From positions 49,579,030-49,643,029 of the forward strand of contig CM057841.1 in the NCBI GenBank assembly GCA_030068075.1: a stretch of 64,000 nt of DNA. The letters are read 5' to 3'. A program made the position numbers and the translations under genes. The first letter of the stretch is position 1. Each line of letters opens with the position of its first letter. The DNA is from Paguma larvata (Eukaryota; Chordata; Mammalia; Carnivora; Viverridae). This document shows positions 35,650 through 45,689 of this stretch, one piece after another. The notes below the pieces were generated by a model. The model had not been told where the DNA came from. It did not search any database and saw nothing but the letters and a program-made list of their open reading frames with translations.

Positions 35650-36727
35650 ATCATAGATGTCTAGATATCTCCTGAGGCAAGGGAATCAGAAGCAAAAATA
35701 AACTTTTGGAACTACATCAAAATAAAAAGTTTCTACACAGCAAAAGAAACAACCAACAAAACTAAAAGACAGTCTGTGGAATGAGACAAGATATTTGCAA
35801 GTGACCTATCCAATAAAGGGTAGGTATAAAAATTATATAAATGTTTTGTACAATTCAACACCCCCAAAACAAATAATCTAGTTAAATACAATTAACAAAA
35901 GACATGAACAGGCATTTCTCCAGCGAAGACGTCCTGATGATCAACAGACACATGAAAAGATATTTATCATCACTTACCTTCAGGGAAATGGAAATCAGAA
36001 GCACAATGAGATACCAACTCAAAGCTATCAGAATGGCAGCACCTGACAGGTGTTGGTAAGGATGTATAGAAAAAAGGAACCCTCTTGCACTGGTGGGAGT
36101 GCAAACTGGTGCAGCCACTGTGGAAGACTGGATAGAGGTTCCTCAAAAAATTAAAAATAGAACTCTTCTACAATCCAGTAATTGCATTACTGGATATTTA
36201 CCCTCAATACAAAAACACGAATTCAGAGGGATATGTGCCACCCCTGTGTTTATAGTGGCATTATTTACAATAGCCAATTTATATGAAGCAGCCCAAGTGT
36301 CCATCAATAGATGAATGGAGAAAGAAGATACAGTATATATACACAATGGAATATTATTCAGTCGTACAAAAGAATGTAATCTTGCCATTTGCAACAACAT
36401 GGATGGATCTAGAGGGTATAATGCTAAGTAAAATAAATCAGGGAAAGTCAAATACCATATGATTTCATTCGTATGTGGAATTTACGAATCAAAACAGATG
36501 AGCAAAGAAAGAAAAAGCAAACCAAAAAATATATTCTTAACTAGAGAGTAGATGGTTGTCAGAGGTCAGGTGGGTGAGGGGGATGAATGGAATAGGTGAA
36601 GGAGATTAAGTGTACACTTATCTTGATAAGTATGGAATAATATATGAACTGTTGAATCACTTTATTGTACCCCTGAAACTCATTTAACACTGTACGTTAG
36701 CTACACTGGAATTAAAACAAAAAATAA
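35650..36727 (+). mobile_element. L1 ORF2 3' part and 3' UTR (plus)
   Basis: GGGAATCAGAAGCAAAAATA, ACATGAACAGGCATTTCTCC, TGGTGGGAGTGCAAACTGGT, GAATATTATTCAGTCGTACA and the terminal ACACTGGAATTAAAACAAAA. Many stops and frameshifts. The 3' end is complete and is followed at once by a SINE. Confidence 0.9.
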
Positions 36728-36730
36728 TTG

Positions 36731-36965
36731 AGGGGCATCTGGGTGGCTCAGTTGGTTAAGCATCCAATTCTTGATTTTGGCTCGGGTCATGGTCTCATGG
36801 TTCATGAAATCGAACCCCCCACATTATGCTTTGTGCTGACAGAGCAGAGCCTGCTTGAGATTTTCTCTCTCCTTCTCTGTCCTTCCCCTTCTCATGCACG
36901 CATTCTGTCTCTGTCTCTCTCTCTTAAAATAAACATTAAAAGAATAAAAATAAATTTAAAAAAGG
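36731..36965 (+). mobile_element. CAN-SINE (plus)
   Basis: GGGCATCTGGGTGGCTCAGT head, CTCATGGTTCATGAAATCGA B-box region, CT-rich block and AATAAACATTAAAAGAATAA tail. Inserted at the A-rich end of the L1. CAAAAAATAA recurs near 36718 and 36966. Confidence 0.92.
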
Positions 36966-37029
36966 CAAAAAAATAAAGAAATGTCTTGTCCACCTAACTT
37001 ATCTTGAAAAACCCATGTACCTGGAATGT

Positions 37030-37770
<741 letters not shown>

Positions 37771-38029
37771 TACATCATCATCAGACACAGATTAATAAAC
37801 CCAAATAATAAAACAGTTTTATGACAAATGTCTTTGTGCTCATAGCTATGATCTTTTTTATTTAGTACACATATTAGATAAACTATTAATATAAAACTAT
37901 GGAGCATTTTATGAATCAACACAAATTAGGTTAATTGTAACATAAATTGTGTTTTAAGTTTTAAGGATGGCCGAAAAGTTAAAAATAGCATTGGTGATAC
38001 AATAAAAACACACTGAATGCCAGAGTAAA
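37771..38029. other. AT-rich spacer
   Basis: Nothing recognised. Could contain the 3' UTR of the retrocopy. Confidence 0.35.
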
Positions 38030-38620
38030 TGTACTAAAGCTTACATAGAATATCTAAAGGAAAATGATAAAACATTTATGAGAGTTATTACAGAAAGCTG
38101 AAACAAATGGTGGGATATAGCATGGCAAGGGATTGGAAGATTTAATATTATAAAGTGGCATTAAAAAAACTATAGATTTACTCAATCTACCTTCAAAATT
38201 ATTGATAGAATTTGACATTATTTTAAAATATAGGTAAAATTGCAAAGGACCATGAATAGGCAAGAGTATCTTGAAGAATAAAGTTGGAAGAATTATTCTA
38301 ACAAATACAGTAGTCATAATAAAGCCACCTAAATAATACAGTGTGTGGTATTGGTGCTAGTATACATAATTAGATCACCAAGATAAAATAGAACCCAAAA
38401 ATTAACCTACACTTATATGGGCTATATATTTATATAAGTTTATATAGATAAAAGGAATTTTCAAAAGATGATGGTGGATCAGTTGGATGTCCAAATGGAT
38501 AAAAAGGATTCCTGTGTCACATGATAATCCAAAATCAGTTTCAGATGGATCATGGATCTAAAATGAAATGAAATGAGAATGTCTATCGATTACATGATGA
38601 TATCTTTTTGAATTATAGTT
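38030..38620 (+). mobile_element. Ancient L1 ORF2 remnant (plus)
   Basis: GGATTGGAAGATTTAATATT, AAATTGCAAAGGACCATGAA, AACCTACACTTATATGGGC, TCAAAAGATGATGGTGGATC and AATAAAAAGGATTCC-like wording parallel the part of L1 ORF2 between reverse transcriptase and C-terminus. Strongly diverged. Confidence 0.6.
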
Positions 38621-38738
38621 ATATGCAGTAAGACACATATCTCATAAATAATATGCTGTACAAGTTGACCTTATTATCTTGTTATTAATTTGCCTTCTTA
38701 TCATTCCTTTTTGCTTGTGGCTTAGAAAGTCTGTTCCA

Positions 38739-38960
38739 GGGATGCCTGAGTGGCTCAGTCGGTTGAGTGTCCAACTTCGGCTCAGATCATGGTCTTGCTC
38801 ATGGGTTTGGGCCCCACGTCAGGCTCTGTGCTGACAGCTCAGAGCCTGGAGCTTGCTTCAGATTCTGTGTCTTCCTCTCTCTCTGCCCTTCCCCTGCTCA
38901 TGTTCTGTCTCTCTCTCTCTCTCTCTTTCAAAATAAATAAATGCCAAAAAAAAAAAAAAA
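38739..38960 (+). mobile_element. CAN-SINE (plus)
   Basis: GGATGCCTGAGTGGCTCAGT head, GTGCTGACAGCTCAGAGCC middle, TC-repeat and A15 tail. AGAAAGTCTGTTC (38724) and AGGAAGTCTTTGTTC (38963) flank it. Confidence 0.94.
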
Positions 38961-38977
38961 GAAGGAAGTCTTTGTTC

Positions 38978-39300
38978 TGAATGCTGTGAGCATTTCCTGC
39001 CCAGAAGGCACCCTCCTTTGGTGCCATTTTTACATCATGTAATTTTACATCATCCTGTATTTTGCTTTGGAAATTTATTTACTCCATGCTGACTTGAAGA
39101 GCATCATTTCCATACTTCTCATTTTATTATGCAAATAATCAAGAAGTGACATCAAAATACATTTGTAGGGGAAGAATCAATACTTTTGAAGCAAATATTT
39201 ATATTTTACAACCTAATATTTGCAAATTTTTTTCCCTAGCTGCCCCATTCTACGATAACAGATGAGGAGATGGCTCAAGATCCAGGAAACAGTTGCTTTC
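38978..39300. other. Unique sequence
   Basis: No repeat or gene recognised. Confidence 0.4.
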
Positions 39301-39315
39301 AAAATTGTGTTTCAT

Positions 39316-39411
39316 AATGGTTTTATGATGTACAGTTATTTCAAACACTGTTGTATGCATTAAATGTGTACAGCTTTTTCTCTGCCAGTTATTCCTTAAT
39401 AAAGTGGTTTA
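39316..39411 (+). mobile_element. L1 3'-end stub, 96 bp (plus)
   Basis: TGTGTACAGCTTTTTCTC followed by TTCCTTAATAAAGTGG resembles an older L1 3' UTR terminus with its AATAAA. AAAATTGTGTTTCAT is repeated exactly at 39301-39315 and 39412-39426. A very short 5'-truncated insertion. Confidence 0.75.
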
Positions 39412-39467
39412 AAAATTGTGTTTCATGGAATGAGGATAAAGATTTTTTTTGTTCATAAGATCATATT

Positions 39468-39899
39468 TGTTAGCCTCCTCCTGGCCCCGGAAGTTTTTTT
39501 TCCTGCCTTTGCCCCAAATCACCACCCCCTACCTGCTGATTGCACCATTACGCCACGAAATGTCTCAATGAGAAGAACCCCAGGAAGAACAACCCCTAGT
39601 CAATCACGAGGATCCAGCACCCCAAGAGGAACCATCACTAGCCAATCACAAGGATCCAACTCAGCTAAACACCATATTTGGCACCAGCCCCAGCCAGAAT
39701 CCAACCCGGAACTGCCACAGCTTAAAAGACCTGCCCTCGCCCTTCCCTGGCACGACTTCCCTGACTCCCCTACCTTCCAGTCATGGAACCTCACCCGGGA
39801 ACTTTGGTCCCCCCAGTAAAATCTCTTGCTGTTCCCTCACTTGATCTTCATCTCCTTTTTCTCTCTCTCTCCATATCTGTGCCTTTCTAAATTCTAACA
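39468..39899 (+). mobile_element. Solo ERV LTR with intact ends
   Basis: 432 bp beginning TGTTAG and ending CTAACA, perfect 6-bp inverted termini, flanked by the 5-bp duplication ATATT (39463-39467 and 39900-39904). U3-like features are two CCAAT-type units (TAGTCAATCACGAGGATCC at about 39598 and TAGCCAATCACAAGGATCC at about 39638), then CTTAAAAGACC as a TATA-like box near 39721. AGTAAAATCTCTTGCTGTT near 39816 is a variant poly(A) signal, followed by a pyrimidine-rich U5. No internal viral sequence on either side, so it is the product of LTR-LTR recombination. The plus-strand open frame across it is chance. Confidence 0.88.
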
Positions 39900-39904
39900 A
39901 TATT

Positions 39905-40489
39905 TGGTGACTGAGCCAGGGTAATTGGCTGAAGGGATAGCTTATAAGCAGGTCTTGGGAGAGGATTGTTTGTCACCTAGAAAAACCATATGATATTAGT
40001 GACATATCCTTGTTAGGCTTTCCTTAGTACTGATATGACCCACTAGTAAACTCTTCAGTTTATTTTGAGAGGAGTTTTGTCCTGTGGAAGTATTTTTGTG
40101 TTGATGGAGAAAAGGTCCTGACCTGTGCTTGAGGGTAGCCTGTTCCAAAGCGGGACATTATGGCATCTTTTCAATAGGCTTTGAACAAAACTCACAAAGT
40201 TTTATAAATAAGAACGAAAGGAATATTCTCTATTCCTGCAGAAAATAAAACTATTTTTGTCTATTAGAAAAGTAACAGCTTAAGAGATGTTGCCTTTGTG
40301 CTCTGAAGAATATTATTTTTTAGTGGATACTTGGCTAAAAAGGATACACAAAATGTGTTCTCACCTTGCTCTGTCATCAATGCATAAGGCAGATTGTACC
40401 TTGCTTCAAGATCTTATAACATGTCCTAAAACTACATAGAATTTTACAATGGTAAAATCCAAAACTTTTATTCATTTGAAGGTATTATC
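39905..40489. other. AT-rich unique sequence
   Basis: Nothing recognised. TATTTGGTGACTGAGCCAGG after the LTR looks like a primer-binding site but is flanking host sequence. Confidence 0.45.
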
Positions 40490-40570
40490 AACCAGGAAGG
40501 TCTAAGACTCTGCCTGTCGTATATTCATACAGCAGATGGTCAATAAATAACATTTTGAATGAATGCATAT
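40490..40570 (+). mobile_element. MIR/L2 3' end remnant
   Basis: CAGATGGTCAATAAATAACA followed by TTTTGAATGAATG matches the common AGGTGCTCAATAAATGTTTG-type terminus. Confidence 0.6.
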
Positions 40571-40579
40571 TAAATCTCT

Positions 40580-41610
40580 TCCCTCCTGGAGTCTAGATCC
40601 GGCTGAGTCCAGGGGTCCCCAAAGGATGGACGGTTAGGCGAAAGGAACGAGAGTGGCACGAGATGTGGTCTGATCACCAAGCAGGCATCTCTGGTGAGTC
40701 TGGCATCTCTCTCTGCCCTGCTGGTCTCAGTGTCTTTATTTAAAAGTAGTGAGTTACATTGTGGCAATGAGTGACATCCCATCAGTAAGCATAGTTTGAA
40801 CAATAATGTGTTTTTATCAGCAAAACAGAGATTTCCTCAATCTTGCAAGTTGTTTTCAATTTAATTAGCATATAAATTTAAGGCTGGGGGAGAGAACAGG
40901 GTGTTACCTAGACCTGACTATGTTGATTATCTATAAACAGGCCAGGAGTCATTCTGCCTATTCTTCCAACTACAATGGGGGAAGTACAACCCATCCGGCA
41001 AGGACAGAATTCCCATTGCTTGTCCTTTGCTTGTGAATGAGTGAATGTACATAATAGGAGCCCAACGATTACGCAAATCACACCAATATTCAGCCAGTTC
41101 ATAACTGCTATCAATTTGTGCAACCCATCCCCAAGTTGCAACTTTAAGATTACTTCTGGCCAGGTTACTCTCATTCAGATGTAATCCATCAAAGCATCGT
41201 GCTCCAGGTCCTTCCCTTTTCTCTAAATGCCATAAAATGAAAGAGCATTACATTCCTTGGGGCCAACAGAGTAGTTCAAGAAATCCAAACCTGAAAAATT
41301 ATTTGGAAGGAGGTAAGACTAGGCACCATTTTGGCCGGCAGGAGCTTTGTTTCACTCGCCTTTTCCACACAGGGAGGAGTCTCAATCTGTAAGCCTGCAC
41401 AGGGAGGGGTCTCAATCTGCGAGCCCACACAGGGAGGGGTCTCAACCTGTGAGCCCACACAGGGAGGGGTCTCAACCTGTGAGCCCACACAGGGAGGGGT
41501 CTCAACCTGTGAGCCCAAAATGGCTCCCAGCACTTCTTAGGGGAAGGTTCTAGTTAGTATATGAACCAGAAGTAGATGTTACATCTAGTTTTCTGTTACA
41601 TAATACTATT
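40580..41610 (-). mobile_element. ERV/LTR-like fragment (minus), family unassigned
   Basis: On the minus strand, ACTTTTAAATAAAGACACTG (about 40729-40748) gives an AATAAA signal. A pyrimidine-rich U5-like run and CCTTTGGGGACCCCTGG (about 40599-40615) follow. Upstream on the same strand, an 88-codon open frame (41174-40908) contains a hydrophobic stretch of about 20 residues around LNIGVICVIVGLLL, followed by polar residues. This could be the end of an envelope-type transmembrane protein, a U3 open frame, or chance. Tandem 30-bp units lie further upstream. No paired termini or target duplication found. Confidence 0.4.
41367..41516. repeat. Five 30-bp tandem units
   Basis: Units at 41367, 41397, 41427, 41457 and 41487 each read close to ACACAGGGAGGGGTCTCAAC plus CTGTGAGCCC. 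Units 3-5 are identical or nearly so. Units 1-2 carry a few substitutions. Because 30 is divisible by 3, all frames stay open and give spurious repetitive proteins on both strands. Confidence 0.97.
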
Positions 41611-42796
41611 ATGTATAAAGTTGTTTGACTAAGGTAAAAGGACAAAGAAACCTATTTTCTCAATGTATTTATTTTCTAGGACACTTGTTCTTATTTTAAA
41701 GTAGTCATTGGCTCCTTAGTGTTTTTCTAACATACTTTATAGGTCAGATCAAAGATTACACCCTGGTTATAGTCCTCTAACAGCAAACAGGATCGCCATA
41801 TATAGCATGAGGTTAGAAGTCAGTTTTGACTTGGTGCTAGATCCAGTTAGATTTCTCAGTACTTTTTCCTAAAACTAGAAATGAGGTTGGGATCACGAGG
41901 TGGGCAGACTGGCAGATAATGAATACAAGGCTGTATGTTTCCTACTCTGAAAATAAGGGAGACCCTGGGAAGGTGTGCGTGTTCTTGCCTGTTCCCCAGG
42001 GCAGGGACTCCATTACATATGCCAAGAGCTTTCCCAAGTTAGAAGAGACATAAGTTCTATCCAGAAAAATCTGTGACAGCCACCAACAACTCCATATTTC
42101 AGTCACAGTCTTTCTGTTCATCCTTGTTTTAATTTTGGGGACAATTGTAAATTATATTGTACAATATAATTCAATCAAATTAGATATAGTGATAAATACA
42201 ATTACTCTTGATATTTCTATTACGATACTTCGTACAAATTTAGGAAGAGATTATTCTGCCTCCTTCCATCTTGCTTAAAGGGTAAATAGGTGTTGTGTAT
42301 CAAAGACCACAACAGTAGTCAGCAACTGTATAAAGCTGCACTTTAGCCAGAATACCCTTTTCCTTACTAAAATATTTTTTGGTGGTGGAATATAGTGAAT
42401 AGAGCTGATTATTCTATAGGAAGCACATAAAAGAATAGAGAGTTAATGGGACAAGCAAGGCAGACACATGTTATTGGGAAATTGAATAATAAAAATAGAC
42501 ATTTGGATAATTGCAACAGATGGGCTTGACACAAAACAGAACAGTGCCAATGGAGAGACTGCTGCATTTTCACAAACAGTACATAGAACTGTATTTATTT
42601 ATCCAAAATATTCCATTTATATGTAGACAGACACAAGTGCACCAAAGTTCATTTTTTTCAATACTGTACTTAAGATAGCCTAATTCGTATGTGTGTTTGA
42701 AAATAAACCATTATAAAAATATAATTATATGTATATCAACTAATTCCTACAAAAGAGTTGATTATGTATAGAACATTGTATCCTTTCAAAAGGTCA
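41611..42796. other. AT-rich sequence, nothing recognised
   Basis: No repeat family or gene recognised in about 1.2 kb. Confidence 0.4.
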
Positions 42797-42855
42797 TATA
42801 TATATATGTGTGTGTGTGTGTGTATATATACATACATATATATATATATTTATAC
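42797..42855. repeat. (TA)n/(TG)n compound microsatellite
   Basis: TATATATATA, then about 9 TG units, then TATATATACATACA and a second TA run. Confidence 0.95.
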
Positions 42856-43445
42856 ATATTTGTTCTTATAATCTTTGTGACAAATTGACTTTTGTGTCTG
42901 TGCCCGAGGTGCCCCTGGGCTCTGAAGAACCAGTCAGTGGGTTTAGCTTTATCATTGCAAAGCCTGCTGGTCTTTGGCCCAGTCTTTATGTTTATATCTT
43001 CCTGGCCATGTTCCTGGCTTTGACTGGGGCGGTGTGTTGACCTTTTCTTTTTATTTACTCCCTTCTAACTCCTTGCCTGGCTCTGAGTCAATCTCTGCCT
43101 CATCTTTGCTACAAAGTAACTTGTGAATCTGTACCATTCTGCAGTTCTGATTATTTGGAGGATCACTAGGGATTGTCATTTTGGCAACTAAGGCATGAGA
43201 AACTTTCTGGTAACACATGTTGCCTGTTAGGCTGTATTTAGCAATATGGAGGTAATTGGTGAGCCTAGCACGAGTAGTGTCTGTCAAGAAATGGGGAGGC
43301 AGCTTGACTGGGCTGCGTTGGAGGTTAGCAATTGGGTAACTTGTAGGGTAACTCCAGTGAGACTTCTTGCTGTAAACGGAATACATAAATAAGGCATAAG
43401 CTATGCGCATGTATGGATATCTCTCTCTCTATAGTTTTATGTTAT
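42856..43445. other. Unique sequence, nothing recognised
   Basis: A 119-codon minus-strand open frame (43410-43051) has no recognisable family signature and I do not call it a gene. Confidence 0.4.
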
Positions 43446-43552
43446 TAAAAATTTTTTTATATTTGTTTAAATTTGAGAGAGAGACAGAGCACAGTGAGAT
43501 CATTACCTGAGCCAGAATCAAATGCTTAACTGACTGAGCCACCCAGGCACTC
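43446..43552 (-). mobile_element. Internally deleted CAN-SINE (minus)
   Basis: The T-rich tail and GAGAGAGAGACAGAGCACA jump straight to GTGAGATCATTACCTGAGCC, so the whole middle is lost. Ends GAGCCACCCAGGCACTCC. Confidence 0.9.
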
Positions 43553-45389
43553 CTTTTATACTGTTATTTTAATTTAGTTTACTTTTAGTAATAGAAATTT
43601 AAGTGAGCTTGTTTGCTGAAATAATCCAGTTTAAAGAGGAGGGGATAACCACATGAGTGGAGAGTTTGGTTGAGTCCAAGGAGGTAGAGTTTGAGGTATT
43701 AAGTAGAGGAAGGTATTAAGTATTCCATGGGATATGAGACACTTACTGCCTTGTAGTAGGAAGGTTGAAGGAAATGGATTCAAGGATAGGTGAGTATGTA
43801 GATTTGTTGGTGGAAAATTGAGTGTATTCATGTATGCTTACTTTTGTTATCTCGATGAAATATGAGGCAAGAAAAATCAGTTGTGAGGAGGTAAGTGAAA
43901 TGGTTTTAACAGGTAAAAGAATGTATGAAACTTTCCTCTACGTAGTGGGAAAGTAAGCTTAATAGAAAATAGCAGGATTCGTGAGTAGTACTAAGTGCCA
44001 GTTTGAGACTCACAGTCATGACTATAAAGGGAGCACATGAGCTGGGTTGTTGGCCAAGGTGCTGTGTAGGTTGATGTTCCACAAATTAGCTGTGGTTATT
44101 TCCAGGAGAGTGAAAGAGAGCATGAAGAGCACAAAGTCACAGGCATCTTAAAAGAGTGATGGTAATGATGCATCAGGAAAAGAGGCTGGAGAAGGAGCAG
44201 GGTCACTCAAGGTGGGACTAACAGCAGGCGGGATTGCCCTGGGGTCAGTGGATTGGAGGTATCCGTGGTTGTGGAGTGTGCCAGTAATGGGGGCATACTC
44301 GAGCAGGTGCACTGGTGTGATCAGAAAGCGGACACTAAAAATCTAGTTTAAAGAAGTGATGTAATGGCTGGTAAGGACAAGATGCAGGAGGTAGGATGGG
44401 AGGTAAAGGTTGGACGAGGAGATCAGAGAACCACAAGTATAAGATATTATCCCATCAGTGTGGACATTGTCAGCATTGAGAGTACTGGCAAAGAGCTGGG
44501 AGGGTGGGGAAGACCCTGAGTCAGGATTTAATTAATGATGGTTTATTTAATGAAGAATGTCAAGGAGATTAGCAGGGAGGTGCAATGAAAGAGAGGGTGG
44601 CAGGAATAGAGAGGATGTGGTAGCCAGAAGGTTGAATTCCAGGAATCAGAGGAAAGGGGAGAAGGGACTGGAAAAAGCCTGGGAAGCCAGGAACGCAGTG
44701 TGTGAGACACAAAAACAGATTCTGGAAGAGAATGTTATAGAGGAGTCCCAGCAAGGAGCTGGGTTTCCGTAAAAGGAAAACAGATAAAGAAAATGTTCTA
44801 CAAATATTTCAGCTTGTGAAGAAAGAGTACTGATCACAGACAAGAAGGTGGAGAGCAGTGCACAAGTGGAAAGTTTGGAAGGAAAAGATCAATCGGGAAT
44901 CAGATTAGGGAGAGGACGATGCATCACCGTGTCTCCAGCAGCTTGTCCATCCAATTGTAGACAAAATACCATGTCCCTTTAATGAGGCGTGTGGTGAGCA
45001 AAGGACTGTGCTGTTTTTAAGCTGGAGTCTGGCTCCTTTATAGAAAGTTATGGGTGCTAAACATGTATTGTTAAAATCTCTGCTTGAAAACAAACATCCT
45101 CACACTCTTGGGAAAATGAACTCCGAACAATTGCCATCGCACACTGAGATCAACATCTGTAAACAAGTAGCATCCGTTAAGGGATTCTGAATACTCATCA
45201 TGCAAAACCATCCTCCACTTTGACCATTGCCTCTATTTCCTATTCAGTCCTGAAGTAGTTGTCCTCAACTATGGGGTAGATAGTATCACGAGAATTCATG
45301 GAGCTACTTGTAGCATGTATACTTCAGAAAATAAAAGGAAGGGCAGAGTGATTAAAGATGGTTTAGATCACTATGCTTGCCATAAAAAA
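43553..45389. other. Purine-rich sequence of unknown origin
   Basis: 43850-44900 is AG-rich on the plus strand (many AGGAGG, GGAGAAGG words) and differs in texture from the AT-rich surroundings. It could be an ancient DNA transposon, ERV or satellite-like remnant, but I recognise no family and see no supported coding region. Confidence 0.35.
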
Positions 45390-45502
45390 TGCATTATTAT
45401 TTTTTTTCTTTTTTTTAATTATAATAGTTTATTTTCAAATTGGTTTACATATAACACCCAGTGTTCATCCCAACACGTGCCCTTTTTAATGCCCATCACC
45501 CC

Positions 45503-45555
45503 CTCTCCCCCCCTCCCTCACCTCCCTCACCCTCCTCACCCTCCTCACCCTCAGA
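45503..45555 (-). other. G-rich tract of the L1 3' UTR (potential G4)
   Basis: On the L1 sense strand this is a series of G runs (GGGTGAGG-type repeats and a G6-G7 block) typical of the mammalian L1 3' UTR polypurine tract. It has the spacing needed for a G-quadruplex. The two stubs at 23884 and 28934 end at its edge. Confidence 0.75.
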
Positions 45556-45689
45556 TTGTTCTTAGTCTTTGAGAGTCTCTTATGTTTTATCTCCCTCCCT
45601 CTCTGTGTCTTTTTTTCCTTTCCCCTCTTCCCCTCCCCCTGGTTTTTGCTTAGTCTCACAAAGTCCACCTATTCGTGGAAGCATATGGT

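Noticed and set aside
39418..39819. 133-codon open frame as a proline/serine-rich protein
   Set aside because: It is the translation of the solo LTR U3/R region (39468-39899). The apparent repeats are the duplicated CCAAT units.
39900..39930. Retroviral primer-binding site after the LTR
   Set aside because: TTTGGTGACTGAGCC looks suggestive, but the 5-bp duplication ATATT begins directly after the LTR, so this is flanking host DNA.
41367..41516. CRISPR-like array
   Set aside because: The units are contiguous with no unique spacers, and the DNA is mammalian nuclear.
41276..41553. Repetitive proteins with ETPPCVGSQV-type units
   Set aside because: Artefact of a 30-bp tandem repeat that keeps all frames open on both strands.
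43051..43410. 119-codon minus-strand open frame as a gene
   Set aside because: No recognisable domain, no codon-usage contrast, and isolated in repeat-rich noncoding DNA.
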